Shown one piece after another: positions 1 through 5,008 of a stretch of DNA of 7,391 nucleotides (its first letter is position 1; the number at the start of each line of letters is the position of its first letter). The translations under genes and the position numbers were made by a program. The notes beneath the pieces were generated by a model that did not search any database, was not told the DNA's origin, and worked only from the letters and a program-made list of their open reading frames with translations. Source of the DNA: Methanobacteriota archaeon (GTDB lineage: Archaea; Hydrothermarchaeota; Hydrothermarchaeia; Hydrothermarchaeales; JACRDW01); the NCBI GenBank assembly GCA_016212785.1, contig JACRDW010000071.1, forward strand, positions 1 through 7,391, read 5' to 3'.

Positions 1-585
1 AGCGAGTGTAGCTCCGGCCAAACCTGCTGTGTTCGGAGCTGTTTCCTCGACAGCCGATGCTATATATTCTTCGAGCCTTTCACGAAACTCGTATAGGTCA
101 TAAGCTTGCCCTGCAAAATCAGAGATGATTCCCCCGCCTGCTCTGAGCAGCTCAGCAAATTTTTTCTGGTCTTCTGCTGCCGTCTCTGGAAAGTGCAGGT
201 AGTGCCACTCTCTGAGCCTCTCTGAGAGCAAGTTGAGTGCTTCGTCGAGGTCGTCCAGAGCTTCGACAGCCTGCACGACTTCTCTGTCCTTTTGCTGCGA
301 AACCTCTCCGAGCTTTTTTCTTGCTAGCGCAAGGCTTACCTCGCGCAGGAGGGCATCGTATTTTTCTCTTGAATATTCGACTGCCCGTATAATCTTATCA
401 ACGTCTGCTTCTTCAAAAACAATCTCATGGCCAGCCAGCCTCTCTGCAAATTTTTTCTCGACGTCGGATGCGAGCTTCTCTGCAATTTCTTCGGGTTTCC
501 CTGAAAAAAGCTCCTTAGCTATTAAGTTACCTTTCTCGTCAAATGCAAAAACTCCAATGATGTTTTTCGTTATATACGCCTTCAT
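1..585 (-). CDS. nop5: Nop5/Nop56-58 family C/D-box sRNP core protein, N-terminal part (C-terminus beyond window)
   Basis: Seen: reading leftward from the ATG at 583-585, 195 codons stay open to the window edge. The product starts MKAYITKNIIGVFAF and carries the NOP5NT-like N-terminal domain (about residues 1-115), the conserved NLLSERLREWHYLHFPE stretch (118-134), a charged helical region (135-180) predicted to be the coiled coil, and the start of the Nop domain, APNTAGLAGATLA (183-195), where relatives read APNLxxLxGxxLxARL. Known of the family: Nop5 bridges fibrillarin (through the N-terminal domain) and L7Ae plus guide RNA (through the Nop domain) in the C/D-box particle that 2'-O-methylates rRNA and tRNA; fibrillarin often follows nop5, which would lie off the left edge here. 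A good Shine-Dalgarno supports this start. The gene follows an ABC transporter pair in the same direction, separated by a hairpin-rich gap with no clear promoter for this strand. The family assignment is firm; the missing half is not visible. Confidence 0.93.
   Translation of the reverse strand, partial: MKAYITKNIIGVFAFDEKGNLIAKELFSGKPEEIAEKLASDVEKKFAERLAGHEIVFEEADVDKIIRAVEYSREKYDALLREVSLALARKKLGEVSQQKDREVVQAVEALDDLDEALNLLSERLREWHYLHFPETAAEDQKKFAELLRAGGGIISDFAGQAYDLYEFRERLEEYIASAVEETAPNTAGLAGATLA
570..576 (+). promoter_or_regulatory. TATA-like box for a possible + strand RNA starting near 599
   Basis: TTATATA lies inside the first codons of nop5 on the opposite strand. An archaeal TATA box is centred about 26 bases before the start; from the centre at 573 this predicts a + strand start at about 599, exactly where the inverted-repeat region begins. 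The sequence before the box is T-rich rather than the purine-rich BRE usual for strong promoters, and the bases also encode nop5 residues, so chance is a real alternative. Confidence 0.35.
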
Positions 586-592
586 TTTCAAT

Positions 593-599
593 CCACCTC
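593..599 (-). promoter_or_regulatory. Ribosome binding site of nop5
   Basis: On the minus strand the bases read GAGGTGG, a near-complete match to the archaeal anti-Shine-Dalgarno, followed by 7 bases (ATTGAAA) and the ATG at 585. It fixes the nop5 start and shows that this message has a leader. It is the strongest Shine-Dalgarno beside any intergenic start in the window. Its last base overlaps the edge of the structured region 599-852. Confidence 0.8.
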
Positions 600-666
600 T
601 CAGCATGTCGCTCGCCTCAGACCTCGGAGCGTCAGCATTGTTCGGCTCGCTCGTGCCGAGACCCCT
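600..666. repeat. Degenerate direct repeat in the left part of the nop5 upstream region
   Basis: Two units share the order TCAGCAT, CGCTCG and (C/G)AGACC: the first covers roughly 600-625 and the second 632-666, with the second longer by an internal insertion. The motif TCAGCA also recurs inverted at 793-798 and, as CTCAGCA, at 599-605 against 846-852. This suggests the region grew by duplication of short hairpin-forming units. The similarity is partial and judged by eye. Confidence 0.35.
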
Positions 667-687
667 GTTTCTCCTCGGTCTTGACCC

Positions 688-845
688 CTTGCGTAAGCAA
701 GATGCTATGCCTTTGCGCCCAGCTAACGCTGGTGGGTGTCGGCACAAGCACTCGTAACCAATCCGCTTGTGCGAAAGGTTACGAGGGCGAAGTGCTGACA
801 ATAGCGAGAGCTAGTGCGCAGTTCTTGCGCTCTTGCTTACGCAAG
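688..845. repeat. 15-bp perfect inverted repeat (688-702 and 831-845), each arm a mini-hairpin
   Basis: CTTGCGTAAGCAAGA at 688-702 is the exact reverse complement of 831-845. Each arm is also a hairpin by itself: CTTGC-GTAA-GCAAG on + at 688-701 (a GNRA-type loop) and CTTGC-TTAC-GCAAG at 832-845, which reads with GTAA on the minus strand. The element can therefore exist as one long stem closing a 128-base interior, or as two small hairpins. The bases flanking the arms show no target-site duplication (ends in CCCC on the left, starts TGCT on the right), so insertion of a miniature transposon is not supported. Confidence 0.75.
737..800 (+). repeat. 64-base two-tier hairpin with a competing 8-bp pairing
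   Basis: The outer stem 737-745/792-800 (TGTCGGCAC with GTGCTGACA, one G-U) and inner stem 751-759/777-785 (perfect, 9 bp) are separated by an asymmetric internal loop (AAGCA opposite GGCGAA); a 3-bp stem CGC/GCG with loop TTGT caps it. A perfect 8-bp alternative, GCACAAGC at 742-749 with GCTTGTGC at 765-772, overlaps the outer stem and interlocks with the inner one, so it would form either a pseudoknot or a second conformation. The outline resembles an H/ACA guide hairpin, but the kink-turn bases and a properly placed ACA are missing. Confidence 0.6.
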
Positions 846-852
846 TGCTGAG

Positions 853-1593
853 TTATTCTATTCTCCTGAACAGGTAGCTGCCTAAGGAAGTTGTGAAGAC
901 GAGGAAGATAAACATTGCTGCAAAATCCTGCCAGATGGAGAAGTGCGAAACTCCGATGAGCAGTCCTCTCAAGGCGTCCACTCCGTACGTAAGCGGGTCA
1001 AGGTACGTCAGAGACTTCAACCAGAGGGGCAGCGCATCCAGGGGAAACAAAGCTCCTGACAGGAAGAACATCGGCATCATTATGAAGCCGTACACCGCCT
1101 GAAAGCCGTGGGGGTCGGTCATCTTAGAAGCGAACGCAAGACCTAAGCCGATGAAAGATGAAGAAATCAGCAGCATAAACAGAATTGAGAGCAAGATGCC
1201 CTCAGAGCGAATTTTTACCCCCATCGCAATAGACACAAGCAGTATTAACACGCCCTGAATAACTGCTATCGTTGCCCCGCCCAGAGTCTTTCCGAGCACT
1301 ATTGAAGTCCTGCTTACCGGGGCTACCAGAATTTCCTTCAGAAATCCGAACTGTTTATCCCAGAGCACGGACAATCCAGAAAACATTGAAGAGAAGAGCA
1401 GGCTCATCCCTATTATGCCCGGAGTCATGAATTCCAGGTAGCCGATTTCCAGACCTCTCATACTGAAAGCTGATTTGAAGCCAATTCCCACAAACGCAAG
1501 CCAGAAAACAGGCGTCGCTATGCTTCCAGCTACCCTGCTCTTTGCTCTAAAAAATAGCTTTATCTCTCGCAGCCAGATCGTATAAATGCTCAT
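853..1593 (-). CDS. ABC-2 type transporter permease (DrrB-like)
   Basis: Seen: 246 residues with about six hydrophobic segments (roughly 23-40, 55-76, 103-125, 131-155, 163-185, 222-241). It carries the ABC-2 hallmarks: LKEILVAPVSR (85-95) in the cytoplasmic loop after the second segment, and FFLSGALFPLDALP (176-189) followed by DPLTYGVDALR (199-209) near the last segments. Known of the family: such permeases dimerise in the membrane and, powered by a partner ATPase, export drugs, lipids, polysaccharides or other hydrophobic compounds; the substrate cannot be read from the sequence. The ATG at 1593 lies one base after the ATPase stop, and GGAG five bases upstream lies in the ATPase tail, so translation is probably coupled. 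The length is normal. No T-tract terminator follows; the next base beyond the stop already belongs to the hairpin-rich region before nop5. Confidence 0.93.
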   Translation of the reverse strand: MSIYTIWLREIKLFFRAKSRVAGSIATPVFWLAFVGIGFKSAFSMRGLEIGYLEFMTPGIIGMSLLFSSMFSGLSVLWDKQFGFLKEILVAPVSRTSIVLGKTLGGATIAVIQGVLILLVSIAMGVKIRSEGILLSILFMLLISSSFIGLGLAFASKMTDPHGFQAVYGFIMMPMFFLSGALFPLDALPLWLKSLTYLDPLTYGVDALRGLLIGVSHFSIWQDFAAMFIFLVFTTSLGSYLFRRIE

Positions 1594-1594
1594 G

Positions 1595-2581
1595 CTATCT
1601 CCTCTTAGCTCGAATTATGCTCCTCATCCTTTCTTTAGAATCGCCTCCCTCTTCTCTAATCGTTTTCCCTGTGTGGTAAATGAACACATCTTCCAAGGTC
1701 GGTTTTCTTAAACCAATGGAAATAACCTGAATCTCTGCATCTCTCGCAATCTCCACAACCTTTGGAATCAATTTCTCGCCCTCTTCAACGCTAAGATTTA
1801 TGGTTTCGTTCATCAAATTCGCTTCCTTAGCAAAGTCTTCTTTTTCCAGAAGCTCGAACAGCCTTAACGAATTGGAGGACTCTACGGTTATCATATCTCC
1901 ACCCAGCATGCTCTTCAATTTACTCGGCGCATCCAGAGCGATTATTTTACCTCTGTCTATGATTGCAACTCTACCGCAGAGGTAGTCAGCTTCCTCCATG
2001 TAGTGCGTTGTCAGAATTATGGTAATTTTTTCTTCCCTGTTTATTCTTTCTATGTAATTCCAGATTTTGCGCCTGGTCTGGGGGTCTAAACCCAGAGTAG
2101 GCTCGTCCAGGAAGAGCACCTTCGGAAAGTGCATCAAGCCTCTGGCGAGTTCCAGCCTGCGCTGCATGCCGCTTGAGTAAGTCTTTACGAGGTCGTCAGC
2201 TCTATCGCTGAGCTCCACGAGCTCCAGAACCTCTTCTATGCGCTTTTCCCTCCGGTATTTTTCCAGTCCATAGAGCCTGGCATGAAAGTCCAGATTCTCT
2301 CTCCCGGTTAAATTCAGGTCCAAACTCGGGTCTTGAAAAACTATGCCAATTACTTTTCTAACCTTGTCCGGCTCTTTCTGCACGTCGTATCCAAATACCT
2401 CCGCAGTGCCAGTGCTTGCCTTCAGAGTCGTGCAAAGCATCGATATAAACGTGGTTTTTCCGGCTCCGTTAGGACCGAGCAAGCCGAAGAACTCCCCTTC
2501 GTCTATACTTATGCTGACGCTGTCTACAGCAATAATGTTGTCAAATTTCTTGGTCAAATTGCTCGTTGTTATTGCTTGCAT
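1595..2581 (-). CDS. ABC-2 type transporter ATP-binding protein (DrrA-like)
   Basis: Seen: 328 residues with a complete nucleotide-binding domain: Walker A GPNGAGKT (36-43), Q-loop glutamine 83 in VFQDPSLD, signature YSSGMQRR (135-142), Walker B VLFLDEPT (155-162), D-loop LGLD (163-166) and H-loop TTH (191-193). A C-terminal extension of about 100 residues with the LRKPTLEDVFIYHTG stretch (291-305) is typical of the DrrA/NatA-type ATPases of ABC-2 exporters. It hydrolyses ATP at the cytoplasmic face to drive the adjacent permease. It is the first gene of a leftward unit, divergent from pyrD across 51 bases; TTTATAAT on the minus strand at 2624-2617 is placed to give a short leader. The transported compound is unknown: resistance export is the default reading, but the divergent position beside cofactor and nucleotide synthesis genes gives no clear hint. 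Confidence 0.95.
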   Translation of the reverse strand: MQAITTSNLTKKFDNIIAVDSVSISIDEGEFFGLLGPNGAGKTTFISMLCTTLKASTGTAEVFGYDVQKEPDKVRKVIGIVFQDPSLDLNLTGRENLDFHARLYGLEKYRREKRIEEVLELVELSDRADDLVKTYSSGMQRRLELARGLMHFPKVLFLDEPTLGLDPQTRRKIWNYIERINREEKITIILTTHYMEEADYLCGRVAIIDRGKIIALDAPSKLKSMLGGDMITVESSNSLRLFELLEKEDFAKEANLMNETINLSVEEGEKLIPKVVEIARDAEIQVISIGLRKPTLEDVFIYHTGKTIREEGGDSKERMRSIIRAKRR

Positions 2582-2605
2582 GCTTATATCTCAATGCAAA
2601 AAGAA

Positions 2606-2612
2606 TTTAAAT
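2606..2612 (+). promoter_or_regulatory. BRE/TATA-like promoter of pyrD
   Basis: TTTAAAT is preceded by a purine-rich BRE-like run (AAAAAGAA, 2598-2605). The centre at 2609 predicts a start about 24-26 bases on, at or next to the ATG at 2633. No Shine-Dalgarno precedes that ATG. Together this points to a leaderless pyrD message. Confidence 0.5.
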
Positions 2613-2625
2613 CTTTATTATAAAG
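2613..2625. promoter_or_regulatory. 13-bp AT palindrome between divergent promoters, candidate operator
   Basis: CTTTAT-T-ATAAAG is a perfect dyad centred on 2619. It covers the minus-strand TATA box of the ABC unit and sits between the pyrD TATA box and its start. A dimeric regulator bound here would block both directions. The symmetry is seen; regulatory use is inferred, and AT-rich dyads around TATA boxes can arise by chance. Confidence 0.35.
2617..2624 (-). promoter_or_regulatory. TATA-like box for the ABC transporter unit
   Basis: The minus strand reads TTTATAAT, centred about 40 bases before the ATPase ATG. A start about 26 bases downstream would leave a leader of roughly 13 bases with only a weak GAG before the ATG. 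The bases before the box are not a purine-rich BRE. It overlaps the palindrome 2613-2625. Confidence 0.45.
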
Positions 2626-2632
2626 TAAGTGC

Positions 2633-3535
2633 ATGCTCTCCATGAAAGTCTGCTCGATGAAGCTCAGAAATCCTACGATGCTCGCAAGCGGAATTCTCGG
2701 CTCTACCGGCGCATCTCTCAAAAGAGTTGCTGAGAGGGGTGCGGGCGCAGTTGTTACAAAGTCTATTGGAATGGAGCCGAGGGAAGGGCACAAAAATCCT
2801 TCGGTTGTGGAGCTTGAGAACGGGCTGCTCAACTCGATAGGTCTCGCAAATCCCGGCTACAAGGCATTTGAGGAAGAAATTCCCGTAGCGAAAAAAGGAA
2901 ATGTTCCTGTTATTGCGAGCGTTTTCGGCAGCAGCGCAGGCGAATTTGCAGAAGTTGCGAAGGCTATGGAAAGCTACGGCTGCGATGCAGTCGAGCTAAA
3001 TCTCTCCTGTCCGAATGTAGAAAAAGCCGGAGCGTTCTTCGGTAAAGATGCCGAGCTCAGCTACGCGGTGGTGAAGGCTGTTAAGAAAGCTGTTGGAATT
3101 CCGGTAATCGCAAAGCTAACCGCAAATGTGGGCGATATAGTAGAAATTGCAAAAGCATGCGAAGAAGCAGGCTGCGACGCAATAACTGCGATAAATACCT
3201 TGAGAGCGATGAAGATAGACATTCGCGCTGCGAAGCCGATTCTATCCACGAAATTCGGCGGACTCAGCGGAACTGCAATAAAGCCGGTTGCCGTGCGCTG
3301 CGTTTATGAGATTGCAAGCGAGTGCAGCGTGGACGTTATAGGGTGCGGAGGAGTCATGACGGGCGAGGATGCCGTGGAATTTCTGATGGCCGGCGCGAAA
3401 GCGGTGCAGATAGGCACAGGAGTGCACTTCAGAGGAATTTCGATATTCGATAAAGTCGCAAAGGAAATCGAAGAGTTCATGCTCAAAAACGGCTATGGAA
3501 GTGTGGAAGAGCTTATTGGAGCAGCGCTGGGATGA
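2633..3535 (+). CDS. pyrD: Dihydroorotate dehydrogenase, class 1B-like catalytic subunit
   Basis: Function: FMN-dependent oxidation of dihydroorotate to orotate, the fourth step of pyrimidine synthesis, in the cytoplasm. Seen in the 300-residue product: NPTMLASGILG near the N-terminus (13-23), VTKSIG (41-46), NSIGLANPG (67-75), the catalytic-loop NLSCPNV with the base-candidate Cys126 (123-129), KLT (161-163), NTLRAMKID (188-196), GGLSGTAIKP (209-218), and the phosphate-binding GCGGV (237-241) and GTG (261-263). NTL(R/K)xMxID and GGLSGxAIKP are features of class 1B. Class 1B enzymes usually need the iron-sulfur/FAD subunit PyrK to use NAD; no pyrK lies beside it here. Start: the first ATG (2633) gives the usual distance of about 12 residues before the NP motif and agrees with a leaderless promoter; ATG 2642 is possible. 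It overlaps the next gene by 4 bases. Confidence 0.95.
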   Translation: MLSMKVCSMKLRNPTMLASGILGSTGASLKRVAERGAGAVVTKSIGMEPREGHKNPSVVELENGLLNSIGLANPGYKAFEEEIPVAKKGNVPVIASVFGSSAGEFAEVAKAMESYGCDAVELNLSCPNVEKAGAFFGKDAELSYAVVKAVKKAVGIPVIAKLTANVGDIVEIAKACEEAGCDAITAINTLRAMKIDIRAAKPILSTKFGGLSGTAIKPVAVRCVYEIASECSVDVIGCGGVMTGEDAVEFLMAGAKAVQIGTGVHFRGISIFDKVAKEIEEFMLKNGYGSVEELIGAALG

Positions 3536-4038
3536 CGCTTAAAGTTCCTCTCTCTCCGCTTCAAAAAATTCTGCTGACTACCGACGGCTCTGTAACAAGA
3601 ATTCTGGAAGCGATAAGGGGGAGAGAGATATTCGTAGAAACAGAAAAGCAGAAGATAATAAAAGCTGATAAAAAAATCGCGGGACTGCTGAAAATAAAAG
3701 AAGGCGATAAGGTAAACTACCGCGCTGTGAATCTGCGAGACTTGAGCGGAGTGCTCATCCATGCGATTTCTTACGCCCCGCTGAAGAGACTCAGGAAAGA
3801 GTTCAGAGAAGACGTAATGAAGAGGGATGTGCCGATTGGAAAAATCCTCGCAAAACTAAAGCTCGAAGCGAGAAGAGAGATAAAAAATTTCGGCAGCATG
3901 AAAGCAGATAAAAAACTAAGCACGCTCTTCGGAATCCCAGTCAATGCTCTGCTGCTGAAGAGAAATTATAATATAATTCACAACAACGAAATTTTGCTGA
4001 ACGTAACCGAAGTGTTCCCCTATGAGTTTTTCAGGTAA
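3532..4038 (+). CDS. Chorismate lyase-like protein (DUF98/UbiC superfamily), likely 4-hydroxybenzoate synthase
   Basis: Seen: 168 residues, with LSPLQKILLTTDGSVTRILE (7-26) at the N-terminus, HAISYAPLKRL (77-87), the conserved PIGKIL turn (101-106), LLKRNYNII (141-149) and the C-terminal NVTEVFPYEFF (157-167) with Glu160. The DGSVT, PIG and VTE motifs recur in the order found in chorismate pyruvate-lyases and the DUF98 proteins. Known: chorismate lyase cuts chorismate to 4-hydroxybenzoate and pyruvate; archaea that make methanopterin need an aryl acid for the ribosyl-aryl phosphate synthase. Its position directly before that synthase supports this role here. The ATG overlaps the pyrD stop (ATGA), so the two are probably translated together; GGAG lies 10 bases upstream. 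The fold family is fairly sure; the exact product (4-hydroxybenzoate rather than another chorismate derivative) is inferred. Confidence 0.82.
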   Translation: MTLKVPLSPLQKILLTTDGSVTRILEAIRGREIFVETEKQKIIKADKKIAGLLKIKEGDKVNYRAVNLRDLSGVLIHAISYAPLKRLRKEFREDVMKRDVPIGKILAKLKLEARREIKNFGSMKADKKLSTLFGIPVNALLLKRNYNIIHNNEILLNVTEVFPYEFFR

Positions 4039-4072
4039 GAAGCTTTAAGTAACTATTTTTAAAATATTAAGC
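4039..4072 (+). promoter_or_regulatory. AT-rich gap before mptG: possible internal promoter
   Basis: This is the only real gap in the rightward cluster. AGCTTTAAG, centred near 4047, follows a purine-rich stretch and lies about 26 bases before the ATG at 4073, the spacing expected for a leaderless start. A run of five T at 4055-4059 could also act as a weak archaeal terminator for the upstream message. No Shine-Dalgarno precedes the ATG. The bases fit either reading. Confidence 0.35.
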
Positions 4073-5008
4073 ATGCTAGAAATAACTACTCCCTCCAGAG
4101 TCCACATCACGCTCATTGATTTGAACGCCTCCATAGGCAGAATCGACGGCGGCATAGGTCTTGCGCTGGAGAAGCCGAGAATAAGAATCAGCGCGACAAA
4201 GAGCGATAAAATAACCGCAGAAGGACCTCTGAAGGAAAGAGCAGCAGAGGCTGCAGAAAAAGTTTTGAAAGCTCTGAAAATCGAGGGCGGAGTTGAAATA
4301 ATCGTAAGAGAGGCATACCCGCAGCACATTGGTCTCGGCTCTGGAACGCAGATTGCGCTTGCAGCAGGAAAAGCAATCTGCGATATATGCGAAAAAAATC
4401 TCAGCGTCCACGAGATTGCGAGAATAGTCGGCAGGGGGGGAACTTCCGGAATAGGCGTGGCTGCCTTCGAACGCGGAGGCTTTATACTCGACGGAGGTCA
4501 CTCAACGAAAGAGAAAAAAGATTTCCTGCCTTCCTCTGCCTCCAGAGCTTCTCCGCCGCCCGTGCTTGCGAGATACGAATTCCCTGACTGGAAGATTGCG
4601 CTCGTTATTCCGAGGATTAAAGAGGAATTTTACGGGAGAAGAGAAGTCGATATATTTCAGAAGTACTGCCCGATTCCAATAGCGGAAGTAAGAAAATTGA
4701 GCCACCTCGTGCTGATGAAGTTACTGCCCTCGCTCATTGAAGGAGACATCGCAACATTTGGAAAGGCAATAAACGAAATTCAGGGCATAGGCTTCAAAAA
4801 GCTCGAAGCGAGCATGCAAACAAGGGGAGTAAGGGATTTGATGAAGTTGTGCGGCAGATATTCCTGCGGCGTAGGTCTGAGCTCATTCGGACCCGCGATT
4901 TATTGTATAGTTGAAGATGAAAAAGAGCTGTTGAGCGCTTTAAAGGAAAAAAAAGTTGATACGATAATTACGAAAGCAAATAATTCAGGAGCAAAAATCG
5001 AGACATGA
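4073..5008 (+). CDS. mptG: Beta-ribofuranosylaminobenzene/phenol 5'-phosphate synthase (beta-RFAP synthase)
   Basis: Function: condenses an aryl acid (4-hydroxybenzoate, or 4-aminobenzoate in vitro) with PRPP, releasing CO2 and pyrophosphate and forming a C-glycoside; this is the committed step to the arylribityl part of methanopterin. Seen in 311 residues: N-terminal PSRVHITLIDLN (7-18), GGIGLALEKP (26-35), the glycine-rich GHMP-kinase-type loop HIGLGSGTQIALAAGKA (85-101), the family signature GRGGTSGIGVAAF (120-132) running into ERGGFILDGGHS (133-144), LPSSAS (152-157), VIPRIKEEFYG (178-188) and the C-terminal GLSSFGPAIYC (268-278). Length and motif order are typical. The coding bases of the conserved GRGG include seven G in a row (4434-4440). 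The upstream neighbour supplies the likely aryl substrate; the stop overlaps the next start by 4 bases (ATGA). The family assignment is firm and marks the host as a methanopterin user. Confidence 0.95.
   Translation: MLEITTPSRVHITLIDLNASIGRIDGGIGLALEKPRIRISATKSDKITAEGPLKERAAEAAEKVLKALKIEGGVEIIVREAYPQHIGLGSGTQIALAAGKAICDICEKNLSVHEIARIVGRGGTSGIGVAAFERGGFILDGGHSTKEKKDFLPSSASRASPPPVLARYEFPDWKIALVIPRIKEEFYGRREVDIFQKYCPIPIAEVRKLSHLVLMKLLPSLIEGDIATFGKAINEIQGIGFKKLEASMQTRGVRDLMKLCGRYSCGVGLSSFGPAIYCIVEDEKELLSALKEKKVDTIITKANNSGAKIET

Larger units (their letters stand above)
599..852 (+). ncRNA. Candidate structured RNA (unrecognised) filling the gap between ABC permease and nop5
   Basis: This gene-free stretch starts beside the nop5 ribosome binding site and ends at the base before the permease stop codon. 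Seen on the + strand, all mutually compatible: closing stem 599-605/846-852 (CTCAGCA with TGCTGAG); hairpins 609-613/627-631 and 642-646/655-659; 15-bp perfect stem 688-702/831-845; hairpin 719-723/728-732 with loop TAAC; hairpin 737-745/792-800 (9 bp with one G-U) carrying an upper stem 751-759/777-785 (9 bp, CTCGTAACC with GGTTACGAG); hairpin 816-820/826-830. The non-Watson-Crick pairs noted are G-U on + and would be A-C on minus, which favours a + transcript. GC is about 58% by hand count. Both flanking genes run on the minus strand, so a + RNA would be antisense to them at its ends. Alternatives are a palindromic repeat element or the leader of nop5. No RNase P, SRP, tRNA or guide-RNA signature was found. 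Confidence 0.45.

Noticed and set aside
233..757. Open frame of 174 codons on the + strand
   Set aside because: It lies antisense to nop5 and runs into the hairpin region; the product is serine- and leucine-rich low-complexity sequence typical of the reverse of a real gene.
737..803. H/ACA guide RNA
   Set aside because: The two-stem hairpin with an internal loop looks similar, but the upper stem lacks kink-turn or k-loop GA pairs, and after the 9-bp basal stem the bases are ATA rather than ACA.
688..845. Miniature transposon (MITE) with 15-bp terminal inverted repeats
   Set aside because: No target-site duplication flanks the arms, and the arms are self-complementary, which explains the inversion without transposition.
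609..845. CRISPR array
   Set aside because: The repeats are short, inverted and irregularly spaced; there are no evenly spaced direct repeats of 24-37 bases.
599..852. C/D-box guide RNA, tempting because nop5 is next door
   Set aside because: CTGA occurs at 795-798 and 848-851, but no RTGATGA C box was found at a matching distance on either strand, and the region is much too long.
599..852. RNase P RNA or SRP (7S) RNA
   Set aside because: The universally conserved RNase P blocks (such as GAGGAAAGTC) and the SRP domain IV tetraloop and asymmetric loop sequences are absent on both strands.
2584..2832. Minus-strand open frame of 82 codons antisense to the pyrD start
   Set aside because: It is a mirror of conserved pyrD codons, covers the divergent promoter, and has no recognisable motif.
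4076..4501. Minus-strand open frame of 141 codons
   Set aside because: It is entirely antisense to the well-conserved mptG and resembles no protein family I know.
4700..4845. TGATGA motifs resembling C boxes
   Set aside because: They fall inside mptG codons, lack the leading purine or a matching D box, and reflect common Leu/Met-Met-Lys codon runs.
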